Of a stretch of 64,000 nucleotides of DNA, positions 16,570-26,700 are shown in pieces. The DNA is from Paenibacillus durus (lineage in GTDB: Bacteria; Bacillota; Bacilli; Paenibacillales; Paenibacillaceae), in NCBI RefSeq assembly GCF_000756615.1, contig NZ_CP009288.1:4278001-4342000 (forward strand). The letters are read 5' to 3'. The notes under the pieces are model-generated. The model was not told the DNA's origin. It saw only the letters and a list, made by a program, of their open reading frames with translations, and did no database searches. The position numbers and the translations under genes are program-made. Every line of letters begins with the position of its first letter. The stretch's first letter is position 1.

Positions 16570-17664
16570 ATGGCTGAATTAAACTCAAAATTATTTAGTG
16601 CCGCAGACAACTTGCGAAGCAAGATGGATGCATCGGAATACAAAAATTACTTGTTAGGATTAATCTTTTACAAGTATTTATCTGATAAATTATTAGAAAA
16701 AGTTGTTGAAATAGCAGATGAATCGCTAGAAGAATACAACACACAAGAAAAACAAATTCAATTATATAGGGATTTATTGGCAGATAAAGATGTAAAAAAT
16801 GACTTAATTGAAACATTAGTAGATACATTGGGCTATGATATTGAACCAGATTATTTATTCAATGAATTAACCAATCAAGCAAAACAAAATACGTTTCAGT
16901 TGAATGACTTGAATAAATCCTTTATTGATTTGTCTACGAAATATGACCAATTCAACGGATTATTTGATGATGTGGATTTGAAATCAAAAAAATTGGGATC
17001 AGATGATCAACAGCGGAACATTACCATTACAGAAGTCCTGAAGAAACTAAATAATATCGATGTGATAGGACATAATGGCGATGTGATTGGGGATGCCTAT
17101 GAGTTCTTGATTGGTCAATTTGCTTCAGAAGCTGGCAAGAAAGCTGGTGAATTCTATACACCTCATGAAGTTTCTGACATGATGGCTCGTATTGCCGCAA
17201 TAGGTCAAGAAGACAAAAAATTGTTTAGCGTATTTGACCCGACCATGGGATCAGGCTCCTTGATGTTGAATATTCGAAACTATATTAACCATCCAGATAG
17301 TGTAAAGTATCACGGACAAGAACTAAATACAACGACCTATAATCTAGCGAAGATGAACTTGATCTTGCATGGTGTTAATAAAGAAGATATACGTTTACGC
17401 AATGGGGATACATTGAACAAGGATTGGCCGACAGATGAGCCTTATACTTTTGATTCGGTCCTTATGAATCCACCCTACTCTGCAAAATGGTCTGCAGACG
17501 ATACATTTTTAGATGATTCTCGTTTCAATCGTTATGGGAAATTAGCGCCACAAGATTGTTCCGAGTGGCGAACTACATTACGAGTTTATTTTTCAGAATC
17601 TAGAAAAGCGGTACGAGGAGTTACGTTTGATTTCATCGGGAGATGGGACTCGTGGGGGTCTTAA
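16570..17664 (+). pseudogene. hsdM: Truncated type I methyltransferase subunit
   Basis: Residues 1 to about 328 are a good HsdM: an N-terminal helical domain (ADNLRSKMDASEYKNYLLGL), the AdoMet motif FDPTMGSGSLM and the catalytic NPPY (LMNPPYSAKW). After FNRYGKLAP the protein should continue for about 190 residues. Instead it runs into QDCSEWRTTLRVYF, which is hsdS sequence read in the wrong frame, and stops at 17664. A deletion near 17,545 thus removed the HsdM C-terminus and most of HsdS. Without these, neither methylation nor complex assembly is expected. The low GC compared with flanking element genes suggests recent transfer. Confidence 0.85.
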
Positions 17665-17830
17665 CAAACAACTAGTCTTTGATGTAGAAATATTGTCACC
17701 ATCTATTCAAGAACAAATCAAAATAGGTAGCTTTTTCAAACAAATTGACGACATTATCGCTCTTCATCAACGCGAATTAGATGCCTTGAAAGAAACGAAA
17801 CAAGCATTCCTACAAAAGATGTTTGTCTAA
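17546..17830 (+). pseudogene. hsdS: HsdS C-terminal remnant
   Basis: In the frame overlapping the end of the hsdM fusion, SGELHYEFIFQNLEKRYEEL leads into GDGTRGGLNKQLVFDVEILS, then SIQEQIKIGSFFKQIDDII and ALHQRELDALKETKQAFLQ. This is the second target-recognition end and the C-terminal conserved helix of a type I S subunit. The rest was lost in the deletion that joins it to hsdM. The stop is 23 bases before hsdR. Confidence 0.85.
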
Positions 17831-17853
17831 GCAAACAGAAGAGAGGAAGAAAC

Positions 17854-20800
17854 ATGACAAAGATACCACATAACAATGAGGATGAAGTGGAACGTCGCCT
17901 GATTGGAGTGTTAGGGGAAGGGCATAATCAGTGGAATTATCGTCCGGATTTAAAATCTGAAGAAGACCTATGGAAGAACTTGCGTCAGAAAATTACGCAA
18001 AATAACTTATCAGAAATTGGAGATCATACAATTTCTGATAAAGAATTTGACACGATTAAAACAGAGTTACTATCAAAAACACAGACACCCTTTGATGCTG
18101 CTAGATGGCTCAAAGGGGAGAATGGAATTGCTCGTATTACGATTGAACGTGAAGATGTATCTTTAGGTTCGATGTCTTTAGTGCTATATTCCAATCAAGA
18201 CATTGGTGGCGGAATCTCTACATATGAAGTCGTTCATCAGATTGCGAAACAAAAGGTAAACGTTGATGATCGTGATCGCCGATTTGACGTGACACTCTTA
18301 ATCAACGGGTTGCCAATTGTTCAAATTGAATTGAAACAAATCAGTGCTAAAGACGGCGTATTTCAAGCCTATAATCAAATTAAGAAATACGCAGAAGAAG
18401 GAATGTTTAGAAATAATATCTTTTCTACTCTTCAGGTATTTGTCATTTCCAACGAACAAACGACTCGCTATTTTTCCAATGCGATGCCAAAAGACATGCA
18501 TAAGAAATTTGTCTTTAGTTGGCGGACATCGGACAATCGAAAAGTAGAAAATCTCTATGAATTTGTAAAACAGTTCTTAAATATTCCAGATGCACATAGA
18601 TTGATTGCCAATTATACGATTGTTAGCGAGGACCAGGACAACAAAGCATTAATGGTATTACAGCCTTATCAAATTCATGCGATTGAAGCCTTGTTTACAT
18701 CTGCAATGAAACATGAATCTGGATATGTTTGGCATGCGACCGGTTCAGGAAAAACGTTGACAAGTTTTGTTTCTACGAAGTTATTAGCTCGCAAACCAGG
18801 TGTAGATCGTACAATTATGCTCATTGACCGAAAAGACTTGGATAATCAAACGACGACAGAATTTACTAAATTTGCTTCCGAATTTAATACCGGTATTTCT
18901 TCTGGTAAAGCCAAGTCTAATAGCTTGATTGTCGGAACCGGAAGTGCGAAAGAACTAAGTAATACTCTACTATTTGATGCCAATTCCAATACAGTGATTA
19001 TTACCACTCGTCAAAAATTAGAAGCTGCCTTACGCTATGCCCAAAGGCAAGAGGATCGAAAAGGTACCCAACGATTTAAGAAGCTACTGGGGCAACATAT
19101 TGTCTTTGTCGTGGATGAATGCCATCGAGCGTTGAGTGCTGAAGGGATGGAAGAGATTAAGGGATTCTTTCCAAACTCTACATGGTTTGGTTTTACAGGT
19201 ACGCCGATATTTAATGAAAATAAAAAACAAGCTAAAGGCCAATTAGCTCGCACCACTCGTGATCAATATGGAGAAGTTTTGCACACTTATACCATTAAGA
19301 ATGCATTGGATGATGGGGCCGTTCTAGGGTTCCAAGTAGAGCATGAAGATACGATTGAACCCACATCATTAAATAATTATATCTTTAATCAACTGCGTGC
19401 AAATGGAAAATATGCCGATTTTAGTGATGATGAAATTAACGATATGATCGATCAAATGGATGGCGTGCAAAAGGAAGCATATCTTGAACCATCTTTTTTT
19501 GAACGTGATGAACATATTAAAAAAGTCATTCATAAGATTTTTCGACCAGATAATGCTTATATCAAATTTGATTTCCAAAACGGTCGCCCGCAGAAGTCTG
19601 CCATCTTAACAACTAAATCCATTGATATGGCGAAACGCTACTATCAGGCAATCAAGGAAATGACCAAAGATCCAGAATGGTTGACGAAAGAATTTGCTGG
19701 ACATCCGATCCGAACAGGGCGTACGATTGAAGATCCGAACTTCCCTCGTATTGCCGTCACCTATTCGATACAAGAAAACGAAGATAATTCCAAACAAATT
19801 CAAGATGAAATGAAAGAAATTATTAAGGACTATAACGATTATTATAATACAGCTTGGTCGATAGAAGATATTGAACGATATAATGGCGATATCAACAATC
19901 GTTTAGCTCGTAAGAAAGCAGAATTCAAAGAATTTGGGAAACAAATTGATCTTGTCATTGTTGTAGATCGCCTATTAACTGGATTTGATGCACCCACGAT
20001 TCAAACGTTATTTGTGGATCGAAATTTAAGTTATGCCAATTTGATTCAAGCCTTTTCTCGGACTAATCGTACCTATCCCGGGAAGATAAAAGGATTAATT
20101 GTAACATTCCGAAAACCTTCGACAATGGAACAGAATGTAGAAGATGCCACGAAGTTATATTCTCACGCACAAGAGGAATCTAATCTTGTTTATCCAACAT
20201 ATGATGAGTCGAAGAAACGCTTCCAAAAGGCTCACAAAACATTGAAAAAACTGGTGCCAAATCCAACCGACATTAACGAGCACTCTCCACTTGAAACTCG
20301 GATTGAATTTGTGAAAGTTTTTCAAGAACTAAATAATGCTTACGAAGCTTTAGTAACGTATGATGATTACAACGATGAAATAGAGAAATCAAAAGTCCTC
20401 CAAGAACAGGTCAAGACCCTAGAAGAATATTTTGGCGTATACAACACGGTTAAGGGATCGCTAGTTGTTGAAGGGGAAGATGGACCTGATCCAAATTTCT
20501 CGGACATTGAATTCTATGGAGAAAATGCGGTTAAGATTTATGATATTGACTCAACCTATATTGACCGTTTATTAGAAACGTACTCAGCCAATAATCAGAA
20601 TATCCGTGACGAGATCGAAATAGCACTTCAAAAACTGAAAAAATCAGAAATTGTTAAAGAAGTATACCGCGCGATTTTAAACGCCATTGATGCCAAAGAA
20701 ATAAATTCAGAGGAAGATACTTTTGTAGTGAAACGACGTTTCTTCACCGAATCCTATAATAAAGCGATTGGAGAATTTGCGAAAGCTTGGTTTGTGGATG

Positions 20801-21009
20801 AAGGAGAGCTGCATTCATCTGCTGTTCAATATGTAATAGGATCAGAACCTATTCCAAATATCGGGGGAATTATTGACAGCAAGCAATTTGATAAGTTTAA
20901 AGCCGTACATCCAGATGTAAAACCGTTAAAATACGGGCCAGAAATGAAGCGTCAGTGGAGAAAGACGTTAGATGAAGTCATTGTTCCTTTGAAGGATGAG
21001 TTGAGATAA
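17854..21009 (+). CDS. hsdR: Type I restriction endonuclease subunit R
   Basis: The 1051-residue protein is full length for HsdR. The N-terminal nuclease domain shows the RecB-like LPIVQIELKQ with an upstream acidic residue. The motor domain carries Walker A HATGSGKTLT (about residue 293), the DEAD-like VDECHRA and helicase motif FTGTPIF, then LTGFDAPTIQTLFVD and SRTNRTYPGK. The frame is uninterrupted and a good ribosome site (AGAGAGGAAG) precedes the ATG. As HsdR needs an M2S core to bind DNA, the truncation of hsdM and hsdS should leave it idle unless supplied from elsewhere in the genome. Confidence 0.93.
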   Translation: MTKIPHNNEDEVERRLIGVLGEGHNQWNYRPDLKSEEDLWKNLRQKITQNNLSEIGDHTISDKEFDTIKTELLSKTQTPFDAARWLKGENGIARITIEREDVSLGSMSLVLYSNQDIGGGISTYEVVHQIAKQKVNVDDRDRRFDVTLLINGLPIVQIELKQISAKDGVFQAYNQIKKYAEEGMFRNNIFSTLQVFVISNEQTTRYFSNAMPKDMHKKFVFSWRTSDNRKVENLYEFVKQFLNIPDAHRLIANYTIVSEDQDNKALMVLQPYQIHAIEALFTSAMKHESGYVWHATGSGKTLTSFVSTKLLARKPGVDRTIMLIDRKDLDNQTTTEFTKFASEFNTGISSGKAKSNSLIVGTGSAKELSNTLLFDANSNTVIITTRQKLEAALRYAQRQEDRKGTQRFKKLLGQHIVFVVDECHRALSAEGMEEIKGFFPNSTWFGFTGTPIFNENKKQAKGQLARTTRDQYGEVLHTYTIKNALDDGAVLGFQVEHEDTIEPTSLNNYIFNQLRANGKYADFSDDEINDMIDQMDGVQKEAYLEPSFFERDEHIKKVIHKIFRPDNAYIKFDFQNGRPQKSAILTTKSIDMAKRYYQAIKEMTKDPEWLTKEFAGHPIRTGRTIEDPNFPRIAVTYSIQENEDNSKQIQDEMKEIIKDYNDYYNTAWSIEDIERYNGDINNRLARKKAEFKEFGKQIDLVIVVDRLLTGFDAPTIQTLFVDRNLSYANLIQAFSRTNRTYPGKIKGLIVTFRKPSTMEQNVEDATKLYSHAQEESNLVYPTYDESKKRFQKAHKTLKKLVPNPTDINEHSPLETRIEFVKVFQELNNAYEALVTYDDYNDEIEKSKVLQEQVKTLEEYFGVYNTVKGSLVVEGEDGPDPNFSDIEFYGENAVKIYDIDSTYIDRLLETYSANNQNIRDEIEIALQKLKKSEIVKEVYRAILNAIDAKEINSEEDTFVVKRRFFTESYNKAIGEFAKAWFVDEGELHSSAVQYVIGSEPIPNIGGIIDSKQFDKFKAVHPDVKPLKYGPEMKRQWRKTLDEVIVPLKDELR

Positions 21010-21022
21010 AATCGTTTTGAAA

Positions 21023-21840
21023 TTAATGTTTTTCTTTAAAAGGAGTCAGAGTCGCAGAAATGAACGGGCATGCGCCGCGTGCTCCTTGAAGGTCAAAATT
21101 CTGAACCTTCCCATAGATGTCCAGTTCGCACGCCCAGATACGTTCTCCAACTTCGTTATACATCTCCACAGGCGTACCGATGTGGTCTGTAACGATGCTG
21201 TACTGGCCATCGGTTGTTAGTTTCGCTGCCGGGCTAAACGTTCCGTCTTCAAACACCCATTTAGTGAGTGATTGCGGATCTTCTTTCCACTCATGCAGAA
21301 TCGTATTTCCATCCCACACAAAGCTTGTCTTGACCCCATCATACACTTTTTCAATCAGTCTTCCAAGCGGGTCATACGTGAACGTTACTTCTTTGCCGTC
21401 CGGTCGCACAACCCGGCTCATCATCCCGTTGCCGTAGTATTCGAAGCGCCAATGCGTGCCGTCCGGCTCGATTTTCTCAACCAGATTGCCTTCTTCGTCG
21501 TAACTGTAATGCGTTCCCTCGAATTCCAGAAGACGCCCGCCGGGACCATATGTCCGGTCGGTTTTGTGGCCGCTGCTGTACAAGTTGCCCACATCATCGG
21601 CCATGCGGAAGATCTTGCCGAAGGGATTCGTTGCCCCGATCAGATTACCGAAATCATCATAGTTGTACTGGGTTTTGTGTCCGGTCAGTTCGTTCACCAT
21701 CGACTTCAGACGGTAGTTGACGTTCCGTCCGTACCTTCTCCTGTGGCTTTCTCTTCCGCCTGTCTTCACGCTATACTGTTCAGGCCGTCCGGCTTCATCA
21801 TTCCGCCACTCGCTGATTACGCCGCCCGTAGTGAAAAAAA
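21023..21840 (-). pseudogene. Displaced Rhs core module, toxin end lost
   Basis: The frame starts within YD-repeat sequence (GGVISEWRNDEAGRPEQYSV) without its own start or ribosome site. It continues NELTGHKTQYNYDDFGNLIG and MADDVGNLYSSGHKTDRTYG and reaches LDIYGKVQNFDLQGARGACPF. It aligns with the full Rhs protein encoded at 23781-29528 up to its CPFRYSGQYEDEETG, where this copy diverges to ISATLTPFKEKH and stops. The break coincides with the end of the restriction operon. It is a displaced C-terminal module, a common feature of Rhs loci, and could recombine with the main gene. Confidence 0.85.
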
Positions 21841-21842
21841 AC

Positions 21843-21876
21843 AGGTCTACTTCATGCTTTCACATAAAGTAGACCT
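21843..21876. terminator. Hairpin between immunity gene and displaced Rhs module
   Basis: AGGTCTACTT (21843-21852) pairs with AAGTAGACCT (21867-21876). It lies just downstream of the minus-strand immunity gene, and A-rich sequence at 21832-21840 gives a T run on the minus strand. Confidence 0.7.
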
Positions 21877-21930
21877 TCATAAATTTTAACTAATACGGGT
21901 ACATTGAAATTTCTGGATTATGCTGAAGAG

Positions 21931-22515
21931 TCACGAAAGTTGCCAAAATCCTGCAATCGGATTTTGAATCTCATTATCCATTATTTGGGTGAATTTATAC
22001 AAAGCTCCAAAACCAAAAAGCAAATTTCCTTTAACAAAATTTCTCGGATAACCATCTTCATCTACCTGAAACATAAATGCAAATGAGTCTTCCGTTAACT
22101 TCGAAAAATAATAGTCCTCATCTTGAATTAGCCTCGGAGTGCCACCAATTTTAATCAAAAAAGATTGCTTTATAGATTTCTTGTCATTGATTATTTCCCC
22201 GCCTGTAATTGAATGCTTTTTAAGTCTTGGGTGTGTAAAAATATCTTTGGTGCTTTCTGCTTTGATTGGGTGATCAAATACCTGTATCGAACAATTGGGA
22301 TAAATATTTTTTTCTAAATACTCTTTAAAATCATTTGGAATGAAAATGCAAATCATACGATCATGTTGAAAAGGGTTAACTAAACTTAAATAAAAATAAT
22401 GTTTGTTACCATTTTTGTTTACCAATTCGACCTTATCGTCAAAGAACAATGGCGCTCTTCCGCCTATCCAACTTGTGCAAGTTTCAATAGGCAGCTTGCT
22501 TGAAAAACCATACAC
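21931..22515 (-). CDS. Immunity-type protein, DUF1963/YwqG-like
   Basis: The 194-residue cytoplasmic protein contains IKIGGTPRLIQDEDYYFSKL followed by DSFAFMFQVDEDGYP and a late GFGALYKF. That order (IGG-P-IQ, then F-FQ-D, then GYP and G..Y.F) resembles the DUF1963/YwqG group often found as immunity proteins beside polymorphic toxins. It is AT-rich. It overlaps the preceding small gene by 32 bases and lies directly before the displaced Rhs module. The cognate toxin is no longer present at this spot. Confidence 0.6.
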   Translation of the reverse strand: MYGFSSKLPIETCTSWIGGRAPLFFDDKVELVNKNGNKHYFYLSLVNPFQHDRMICIFIPNDFKEYLEKNIYPNCSIQVFDHPIKAESTKDIFTHPRLKKHSITGGEIINDKKSIKQSFLIKIGGTPRLIQDEDYYFSKLTEDSFAFMFQVDEDGYPRNFVKGNLLFGFGALYKFTQIMDNEIQNPIAGFWQLS

Positions 22516-22795
22516 TGAGTTCTTTCTTCGAAAATTTTCTTGAAATTTTAATCTTCAGGTGATTGTCTAGGTAATGATGAATAAAATGAATATCATGGAT
22601 CTCTAAGAATTTATTTACATATTGCTTCCATAAGGAATACTCGACACCATTGAGAAAACGTTTACAGTAGTTCGAGATAAGGTCTTCAGTAGATACTTTA
22701 AAACGAGGCGATTTAAAAAAGACTCTTGTTATTTTCTTGTACATAAACCCTCCATAAATAGTCAAAAGATCAGATACACTTAAAGCATAGAACAA
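22484..22795 (-). CDS. Small basic hypothetical protein in the immunity array
   Basis: The frame may start at 22795 or at the internal Met (22744, MYKKITRVFFKSPRFKVSTE). The product is basic and helical (SNYCKRFLNGVEYSLWKQYV), with no signal peptide. It lies between immunity genes and overlaps the next one by 32 bases. It may be an immunity protein or a trimmed remnant. I do not recognise it. Confidence 0.4.
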   Translation of the reverse strand: MFYALSVSDLLTIYGGFMYKKITRVFFKSPRFKVSTEDLISNYCKRFLNGVEYSLWKQYVNKFLEIHDIHFIHHYLDNHLKIKISRKFSKKELSVWFFKQAAY

Positions 22796-22884
22796 GCTAT
22801 AAACAAATTAAGCCCTTTTATATCCAAGAGAATGTTTGCCTAGGCCTTCCTTTTCGTATTTCACAAGCCTTTTTGGCTTGTCAT

Positions 22885-23004
22885 TTATTTTTCTGACTTT
22901 TTTGTGTGTTCTTTACCTAAAATATCTTGAACATCGGAAGGAGACATAGAAAATTTTATTTCACCTAAACCAACCTTTGGATATATTCTTAGTTTTTGTG
23001 TCAT
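22885..23004 (-). pseudogene. N-terminal stub of an immunity-type gene
   Basis: About 39 codons from MTQKLRIYPKVGLGEIKF, then SMSPSDVQDILGKEH, end at a stop. The motif 'GLGEIKFSMS..DVQDILGK' is the usual N-terminus of a widespread small immunity or SMI-like family whose domain continues for another 100 or more residues. The rest is missing here. Confidence 0.5.
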
Positions 23005-23189
23005 CCTTAATCTCACTCTCATTCTCTGAAACGAGTAGTTGCTAAAATAGTTGTTCCGGCAAAAGGTTGTCAAGAATATTAACAAACCCTTTCGCCGGAC
23101 AAAACTTCATTTTCCTGCACTCCAAGGGCTATTGCTACTCTTTAGCATGGAAACGATTTAGATGACACTGAAAGAACCCATTTTACTAA

Positions 23190-23768
23190 TTACATATCAG
23201 CTACATTAAAATTATATATCTCATCTTCTCGTGGATCATTTAAGCCATCAAATTCATTAGTTTCAACAAGCGAGAATGAAAATCCATAGTTTGCATTAGG
23301 ATATTCTAATTCCTGTTTACGAGCGTATCCCGAAATTTTAAGAAAATATTTTCCGTTTTTAAAGTTGTATCTAAATCCATAATATAAAGGCTCTCCATCA
23401 AAGGTTTCAGATTTAATTACATCCTCGTTAAATCTTTCCTTATTAAAATCCAGAAACACTCCTAAACCCGCTATCCACAGGTAATCTTTGATTTGTATAT
23501 TGAAATCTACATGCTCAAAAACTTTTTTCCACTCATCATTAAAAAACTCTCCATTGTTCTCCAATTTTATTGAATACTTTATTGCATTTATAGGCACAAA
23601 AGGAATCCAAGCACCCTCTCTAAGAGACTGTAAATAACGATCATGATTATCTTGAAAGTTTTTTAACACCTTTTTTGTTCTCACTTTTTCTTTCTTCAAA
23701 AACTCATGAAGAACATCAAGAGAAAATACACTAACCCCATAGCTTGTGGCTGTTAAAACTTTATCCAT
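23190..23768 (-). CDS. Probable cognate immunity protein of the Rhs nuclease
   Basis: The 192-residue AT-rich protein starts 12 bases after the Rhs stop, with AAGGAGCTGGGG between the two genes. No signal or membrane segment is present. The text includes YGVSVFSLDVLHEFLKKEK, then FNIQIKDYLWIAGLGVFLDF and GEPLYYGFRYNFKNGKYFLK. The position directly behind the toxin tip makes it the best candidate immunity gene. I do not recognise the family by sequence, so the call rests on context. Confidence 0.7.
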   Translation of the reverse strand: MDKVLTATSYGVSVFSLDVLHEFLKKEKVRTKKVLKNFQDNHDRYLQSLREGAWIPFVPINAIKYSIKLENNGEFFNDEWKKVFEHVDFNIQIKDYLWIAGLGVFLDFNKERFNEDVIKSETFDGEPLYYGFRYNFKNGKYFLKISGYARKQELEYPNANYGFSFSLVETNEFDGLNDPREDEIYNFNVADM

Positions 23769-23780
23769 TACCCCAGCTCC

Positions 23781-26700
23781 TTATTTTTTTCTGCAAGGAA
23801 TTGTTCCTTGTGCGTTCAGTTCCTTTAACTTTTTTAATGCTTCTGAAGGAGTTAAGTTCATAAACAAATGGTTATCTGTAAATGGAATTTTCATAAATCC
23901 TTTAACATCAATATCTGTATATGCCTTCATTGCTTTGTCAAAAAATTCATCAGCGGTTCCCGTAAATTTGGAACCATGGAATGGAACACCTGCATCAATA
24001 AGATTTCTGTGCAATTGTTTATGGATATCTGCTGTTCCAATTCCCTTGTTCGGATACCATGCAATTGAATCAATTTGACTCAATTCAGAAATACCTAAAG
24101 TCTTCGCTATAGATCTTGGCATTAAATGATGGCCCATTCCAGTATCTAATAAATCAGAGTAAAGGCCAAATACATCAACATTTCGATTCGGATCTCCCAC
24201 ATACCCATACAACGTAGGGTTATTCCCCGCCAGCCCTATCGGGTCCTGCTGTGTATAAATCCCCTCATGCGGCGAGTAATAGCGGAAACGGTTGTAGTAA
24301 AGACCTGTTTCCTCGTCTTCGTATTGACCTGAGTAACGGAACGGACAATCGGATCTTTTGCCCTGGAGATAAATATTTTGGACGTTGCCGTAAATGTCCA
24401 GTTCGCAAGACCATACGCGTTCCCCGTGTTCATTATACATCTCTACCGGGGTGCCCAGGTGGTCGGTGATGATGCTGTACGTACCAGTGGCCGTAATTTT
24501 GGCGGCCGGGCGGAAGGTTCCGTCTTCAAACACCCAGGTCGTCAAAGTGGCAGGGTCAGGTTCTTGTGCAGCAACGGGATGAGATAGCAGGTGTCTAAAT
24601 TTTTCTGCCGCTCCTTGAGGGGCAGCTAAGCCAGATTCAGGCTTTCTATCATGCTCGTCCTGCTTGCTCTCCGCTGTCCATTCATGCAAAATTTGGTTCC
24701 CGTCCCACATATAACAGTATACTACGCCGTTGAAGTGCTTCTCAATCCGGCGTCCTAGACTGTCATAGGTGAACACCACTTCCTGGCCGTCCGGACGTAC
24801 GACCTTGCTCATCATACCGTTGCCGTAATACTCATAGCGCCAACGGCTGCCGTCTTTCTCCAGCTTTTCGATCAGTTGGCCTTCTTCATCATAGCTGTAT
24901 TTCGTTCCTTGGAATTCGAGCAATCGCCCGCCTGCGCCGTATTTTCGGTCTGTGCGATGACCGCTGCTGTACAGGTTCCCGACATCGTCCGCCATGCGGA
25001 AGATTTTATCGAACTCGTTGCTGGCCCCGATCAAGGTGCCGAAATCGTCATAGTTATAGCGGATTGCCTTACCTGTCAGTTCGTTCGTCAGCGATTTCAG
25101 GCGGTAATTGATATCCCAAGCGTACTTTCTTTTCCGGCTTACGTGGCCGCCGCTGCTCACACTGTGCCGTTCCGGTCTTCCGATGATATCGTATTGCCAT
25201 TTACTTACTACACCGCCAGGGAGCAGTCTTTCGATTTCTTGTCCCAGCTTGTTATAGGTCATTTGCGCAGTCCATGGCATGCTCGTTGCAGTTGGGGACG
25301 TGCCGTGCCCAGTCTGCTCTAGCTCCTGTACTTTTTGCTCCGCCTGCAACTGGCTAATCTGACCCAACATATCCCGGTCCATCTTGATGTGTGCGCCCAG
25401 GCTGCTGCTTACTTCCGTCCGGTTGCCGAGTTCATCATACTTGCTGGCGATCCAATATTTGTCCCGCCATTCCTGGATCAGACGGCCGGTTGCATCATAC
25501 TCCAGCTTGACCGTGGCAAACGGATTGGTGGTCTCCAGCAAAGCCCCGATCCGGTTGTACTTGTACGTTTCGATCAGACCGTCGCTGTAAGCCGTTTGCG
25601 CTATGCGGCCCATTTCGTCGTAACTGAACGCCGTCCACCGGCCGGCGGAGCGCTCCACCCTTTCCAGCAATCCGCCAGAGCTGCGTACATATTGTCTGAC
25701 GATGCCGTCAAACCCAGTTTCCCGAACAATTTTACTGTTGGCGTCACGTTCCAGCGCATACCGCTCCCCATGCTCGTTGATGACTGCCGTCAGCTCTTCC
25801 TCGTTGTTATATACCAGCTCAACCCGCTTTCCTTTTGCTTCGCGCCAGGTCATTTGCCCGAGCGGGGTATATCCGAATGTGACGCGCTGCTTGGAATCCT
25901 CCGCGGCGATGACTTCTTCGTACGCATTATATTGCAGCTTGATCACGTTGCCATCCGGCAGTTCGGCCCGAACCACCCGGCCCAAAGCATCGTAGGTAAA
26001 ATACTGTTTTGCGCCCAGTGGGCTCGTCGTTTGCAAACATTCTCCCCGGTGATTGTAGCTCCACTCGGCACTCGTTCCGTCCGGCAGCGTCATCCGGGTT
26101 AAATTATAGTGATCGTCATACGCCAGCATCGTCGCTGCGTCCTGCGGGTTTCGCACCTCGCAAATCCGGTGGCGTTCATCGTACACAAACGTTGCCGCGG
26201 TCCCATCCGCGCTGGCGACCCTGTTTAATCTCCCCTGTTCATCATAATCCCAGGATTGGCTCCCGCCTTCCGGGTCGATTACTTGCAGCAGTTGCCCCTG
26301 CTCGCTGTACATGTACTGCCAGCTGCTGCCGTCCGGCTGGATCGTCTGCACCAACTGGCCCTGCTCGTCATACACATACTGCGTCAATCGGCCATCCTCG
26401 TCCGTTTCGCTCAAAAGGTCGGCCGTATCGCTATAGGTATATTCGTATCTGCCGCCTAGCGGGTTGATGATTGCTGTACAGTAATACTCCGGCGTATATT
26501 CATACTTTGTCGTATGTCCCTGACTGTTCGTCACCTCATTGTATCCGTCAAAATAAGCGATTCGCCCTTCCAACAGCCCGTCTTCGCCCCATGTATGCAC
26601 GCAGCGCGCTCCCGTGGTTGGGCCGTCATAGCGCCAGTAGAAGCTATACCCGTTGCGGTCCTTTTTCTCGGTCATCAGATGCTGGTCATAGGTTTGATAC

